From contig CAYXBU010000009.1 of assembly GCA_964463245.1 (NCBI GenBank), positions 1-49,733 on the forward strand: a DNA stretch of 49,733 bases, read 5' to 3'. Both the position numbers and the translations under genes were made by a program. Shown piece by piece: positions 48,601-49,733 of the stretch (position 1 is its first letter; each line of letters starts with the position of its first letter). A model generated the notes under the pieces. It worked only from the letters and a program-made list of their open reading frames with translations. It was not told the DNA's origin and did no database searches. This DNA is from CAMEON01 sp964463245 (GTDB lineage: Bacteria; Bacillota; Clostridia; Oscillospirales; CAG-272).

Positions 48601-49122
48601 CTGCGCTCCACCCTCAACCTCCACGGGAAGGAGGCGCGGTACATCCGTTTGAGCATCTCGCGCGGCGGGTTCGTGTCCATCTTTGAGTTCGCGGCCTATG
48701 CCGCCACCGAGGAAGATATAGCGGCGGGAGTTGCGTCTGATAAGAAGGTCAACATTGCCCAAGGCAAGCCCACCACATCCACGACACACCAGGGGGACTA
48801 TATTTCCTCCAACGCCGTGGACGGCAGTACCTCCACCCGCTGGAGCTCGCTCCAGGGTGGCGAGGCCTGGTGGCAGGTAGACCTGGAGGATGTGCATCAC
48901 ATCACCGGTCTGCGGGTCAGCATGGAATCCTCCTGGCAACCCTACCGCATCGAGTACTCGGCCGACGGTGAGCAGTATACCACCCTCCGCAACTGCAAGA
49001 AGGACGAGCTGTTCGTCACGCTGGAGGATCTCGACATCGACGCGCGCTATATCCGCGTGGTGCGGGAGGGGGAGTCCTGGTTCAGCATCTACGAGGTCAT
49101 GGTGTACGGAGCAAAGGAATGA
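45643..49122 (+). CDS. Surface GH3 beta-glucosidase with two F5/8 type C domains
   Basis: A 1159-residue exported lipoprotein: signal MTALILAGLLLLSSC with lipobox LSSC, Thr/Glu-rich spacer to about residue 80, a strand-rich N-terminal domain, the GH3 catalytic domain (nucleophile D406 in VMSDWGA, PGMNIQKNPLCGRHFEYFSEDP-type loop nearby), the second GH3 alpha/beta domain (VAVYGNGSVQTVYGG) and an FnIII-like domain (GREVVQLYVSKPEV). Two F5/8 type C (discoidin, CBM32-like) domains follow at about 889-1020 and 1034-1159 (VDGDLVTRWS, VDGSTSTRWSS). These probably bind host or diet glycans and hold the enzyme on substrate. Ribosome site weak. It has its own promoter and terminator. Confidence 0.95.
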   Translation: MRSNVKHMTALILAGLLLLSSCSTSTPSAPTGTEVSGTATDTPSTRPAETDSETSETPTEIEIETETDAPSQPETPELGSQIELEAHTLTATDGRVVLSLSTAIHEDKASGSVLFTLSDKDGVISTQTANASTELTEVAMDCPSERIGGELTLTAVVTDSADGETILDEITLKMKNGLPQLTADGVYCVIAVMTEGEKAHLVTGTQTTSPANASGGTYAIPRLGVPAISLMDGTAGVRYGQSVWYPAIMNLASSWDAELVASVGASTGRDALGKGFDIILSPGLNIQKNPLCGRHFEYFSEDPVLTGLMGAVFTDGMQSTGVGVALKHFAANNQESARGSVSANLTERALREIYLKGFGMAIRRSSPYSIMSSYNCINGIHTSVNADLLDGILREEFGFDGMVMSDWGAAGTIVDKVNATNDINMPGDAVDPDDILKGLASGSLSMEALDRACLHILNTVVRSPRFTGIEMGGGVSYTQSRKVSEAAAADSMVLLKNAQASLPLVDGTTVAVYGNGSVQTVYGGFGAASVTPAKTVSIMDGIRRSSHLSVYNHGKNPFLGCKAHSAQDASADVPVTVEQATSDAAGADVAVIVISRDSREGWDRTNTEGDFRLNATERDMVTRVSEAFHAQGKKVILLLNTGSPIEVVSWQDQVDAILWVGYAGEQTGSAVADILAGEVNPSGKLACTWPTDYNIVPDRETFPGTASDVYYYDDIYVGYRYYDTFGVNTAYSFGHGLSYTSFDYSDFTVEKNPDGSIKASVTVSNVGKTDGREVVQLYVSKPEVTQEQASHELCGFAKTALLAPGASERVSVTISTEALETYDTANSRWLLDAGTYTLAAAASLADIRLTATVTYSETLVLLDTENRCTPDETFDTITKDTYKVPSAGDHVNLALGKEAWSNYCEAKDAAGITYEASRAVDGDLVTRWSGFGLSSGNHLWQVDLGEVYAIGEVSIRWQSLAVPFTVLISQDGESFTEVDLYAAGSDLRSTLNLHGKEARYIRLSISRGGFVSIFEFAAYAATEEDIAAGVASDKKVNIAQGKPTTSTTHQGDYISSNAVDGSTSTRWSSLQGGEAWWQVDLEDVHHITGLRVSMESSWQPYRIEYSADGEQYTTLRNCKKDELFVTLEDLDIDARYIRVVREGESWFSIYEVMVYGAKE

Positions 49123-49147
49123 TCCGAACCATGACACCATTTGATTG

Positions 49148-49192
49148 AAAAGCCACCGCATCTGACTCTCAAGTCAGATGCGGTGGCTTTTT
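49148..49192. terminator. Strong bidirectional terminator after the GH3 gene
   Basis: A 20-bp perfect stem starting AAAAGCCACC and ending GGTGGCTTTT with a four-base loop, T-run on both strands. It separates the GH3 gene from the convergent CotJC-like gene. Confidence 0.97.
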
Positions 49193-49232
49193 CGGGTCAG
49201 GCGATCAACGATTCGAGCGCAAGTCTGCTCGG

Positions 49233-49733
49233 TTACCCGTTATTCCGTCTCCCACAGCGGCTTCCACCCTCGTTGCGGGCGGGGCAATCGCTGTCGTAGG
49301 CGGGATTGCAGGCGTAGAAGTTGCGCCCGTCCAGCGACTCCTGCGTGATCCGCAGGGCATCCGCGAACCGTTGGTAGTGTACGATCTCCCGCTCCCGCAG
49401 GAAGCGGATGGGGTCAAGGACATCGGGGTCGTCGCACAGCCGCAGGATGTTGTCGTAGGTCACGCGAGCCTTCTGCTCGGCAGCCAGGTCCTCGTTGAGG
49501 TCGGCGATGGGGTCGCCCTTGACCCCGACGTACTTCATGTCATAGGGCACGCCCGAGGCCGCGATAGGGTAGACACCGGTGGTATGATCCACAAAGTAGG
49601 TGGCAAACGGGCTTTGGGCGATCTCCTCAGCCGGCAGGTTGCGGGTGAGCTGGTAGAGGATGGCGGAGATCATTTCGACGTGCGCCAGCTCCTCAGTGCC
49701 GATGTCGGTCAGGAGACCCGCCACCTGCTTCTC
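49233..49733 (-). CDS. CotJC-like manganese catalase (C-terminal part)
   Basis: The gene runs off the right edge, so only about 166 C-terminal residues are seen; the GTG near 49724 is an internal codon (EKQVAGLL), not a start. The ferritin-like motifs GTEELAHVEM, QKARVTYDNIL and REREIVHYQRFADAL match the manganese catalase/CotJC family, an enzyme that destroys hydrogen peroxide and in Bacillus is part of the spore coat. The C-terminal tail is Cys-containing and short (NFYACNPAYDSDCPARNE). Association with spores is inference; many Clostridia carry cotJC without a proven coat role. Confidence 0.9.
   Translation of the reverse strand, partial: EKQVAGLLTDIGTEELAHVEMISAILYQLTRNLPAEEIAQSPFATYFVDHTTGVYPIAASGVPYDMKYVGVKGDPIADLNEDLAAEQKARVTYDNILRLCDDPDVLDPIRFLREREIVHYQRFADALRITQESLDGRNFYACNPAYDSDCPARNEGGSRCGRRNNG

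Noticed and set aside
1..49733. CRISPR arrays, insertion sequences, prophage, integrases or toxin-antitoxin pairs
   Set aside because: I looked for direct repeat arrays, transposase motifs and terminal inverted repeats flanking genes and found none; the region is core-type housekeeping DNA.

Overview
The window is GC-rich chromosomal DNA from a low-copy housekeeping region of a Firmicute, most likely a Clostridia-class gut-type organism. Pointers are the AAAGGAGG-type ribosome binding sites before nearly every gene, the ECF vitamin-transporter module (ecfA1-ecfA2-ecfT), a Spo0H/SigH-like sigma factor, an RNHCP-domain protein, an aluminium-resistance/methionine-gamma-lyase-like protein, a CotJC-type manganese catalase and lipoprotein signal peptides. 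I cannot place it to genus. There is no CRISPR array, phage, insertion sequence or integrase. Genes are dense, co-directional in blocks, and nearly all intact.

Layout. 57-1115 (-): a zinc-ribbon protein and a SigH-like sigma factor. 1466-5569 (-): ruvC, an RlmI-like methyltransferase, ecfA1, ecfA2 and ecfT in one operon behind a consensus promoter. 5785-10260 (+): PHP-domain phosphoesterase, small membrane protein, uvrA. 10491-12586 (+): guaB and a P-loop kinase-like protein, ending at a bidirectional terminator shared with a convergent lipoprotein amidase (12648-13691, -). 14083-17140 (+): a surface GHL10 glycosidase-like lipoprotein followed by three small or unknown membrane proteins. 17402-22818 (+): tyrS, a DUF896-TsaE fusion, tsaB, rpiB, ispD, ispF and rpe, covering tRNA charging, the t6A modification pathway, MEP isoprenoid synthesis and the pentose phosphate pathway. 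23270-27182 (+): a two-component system, an HtrA-like membrane protease and tRNA-Leu(UAG). 27214-34312 (-): maf, a divergent mreB, a CPBP-family protease, PBP2, RNHCP, ruvX, an unknown membrane protein and a Nudix hydrolase. 34454-45396 (-): murD, three tandem M42 aminopeptidase paralogues, the aluminium-resistance-like PLP enzyme, a lipoprotein, a cysteine desulfurase, pyruvate kinase and an NrnA-like DHH phosphoesterase. 45643-49122 (+): a 1159-residue surface GH3 beta-glucosidase with two F5/8 (discoidin-like) domains. 49233 to the right edge (-): the C-terminal part of a CotJC-like protein.

How it works together. The cell-envelope theme is strong: murD, PBP2, an MreB-like filament protein, an amidase, HtrA with its two-component system, and two exported sugar-active enzymes, several of them tethered as lipoproteins or by a membrane helix with long Thr/Glu/Pro-rich spacers. 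Eleven promoters can be read directly. All have a 17-base spacer and nine have a TGN extended -10.

The most unusual content is (i) a peptidase-dead M42 paralogue sandwiched between two intact ones; (ii) an mre/mrd locus without mreC or mreD, whose MreB has lost residues normally used for ATP hydrolysis and in which a CPBP-type intramembrane protease sits where mreCD would be; and (iii) an in-frame fusion of the small DUF896/YnzC domain to TsaE. Several inverted repeats in 5' leaders and intergenic gaps are also listed. All functional statements come from reading motifs; no database search was run.
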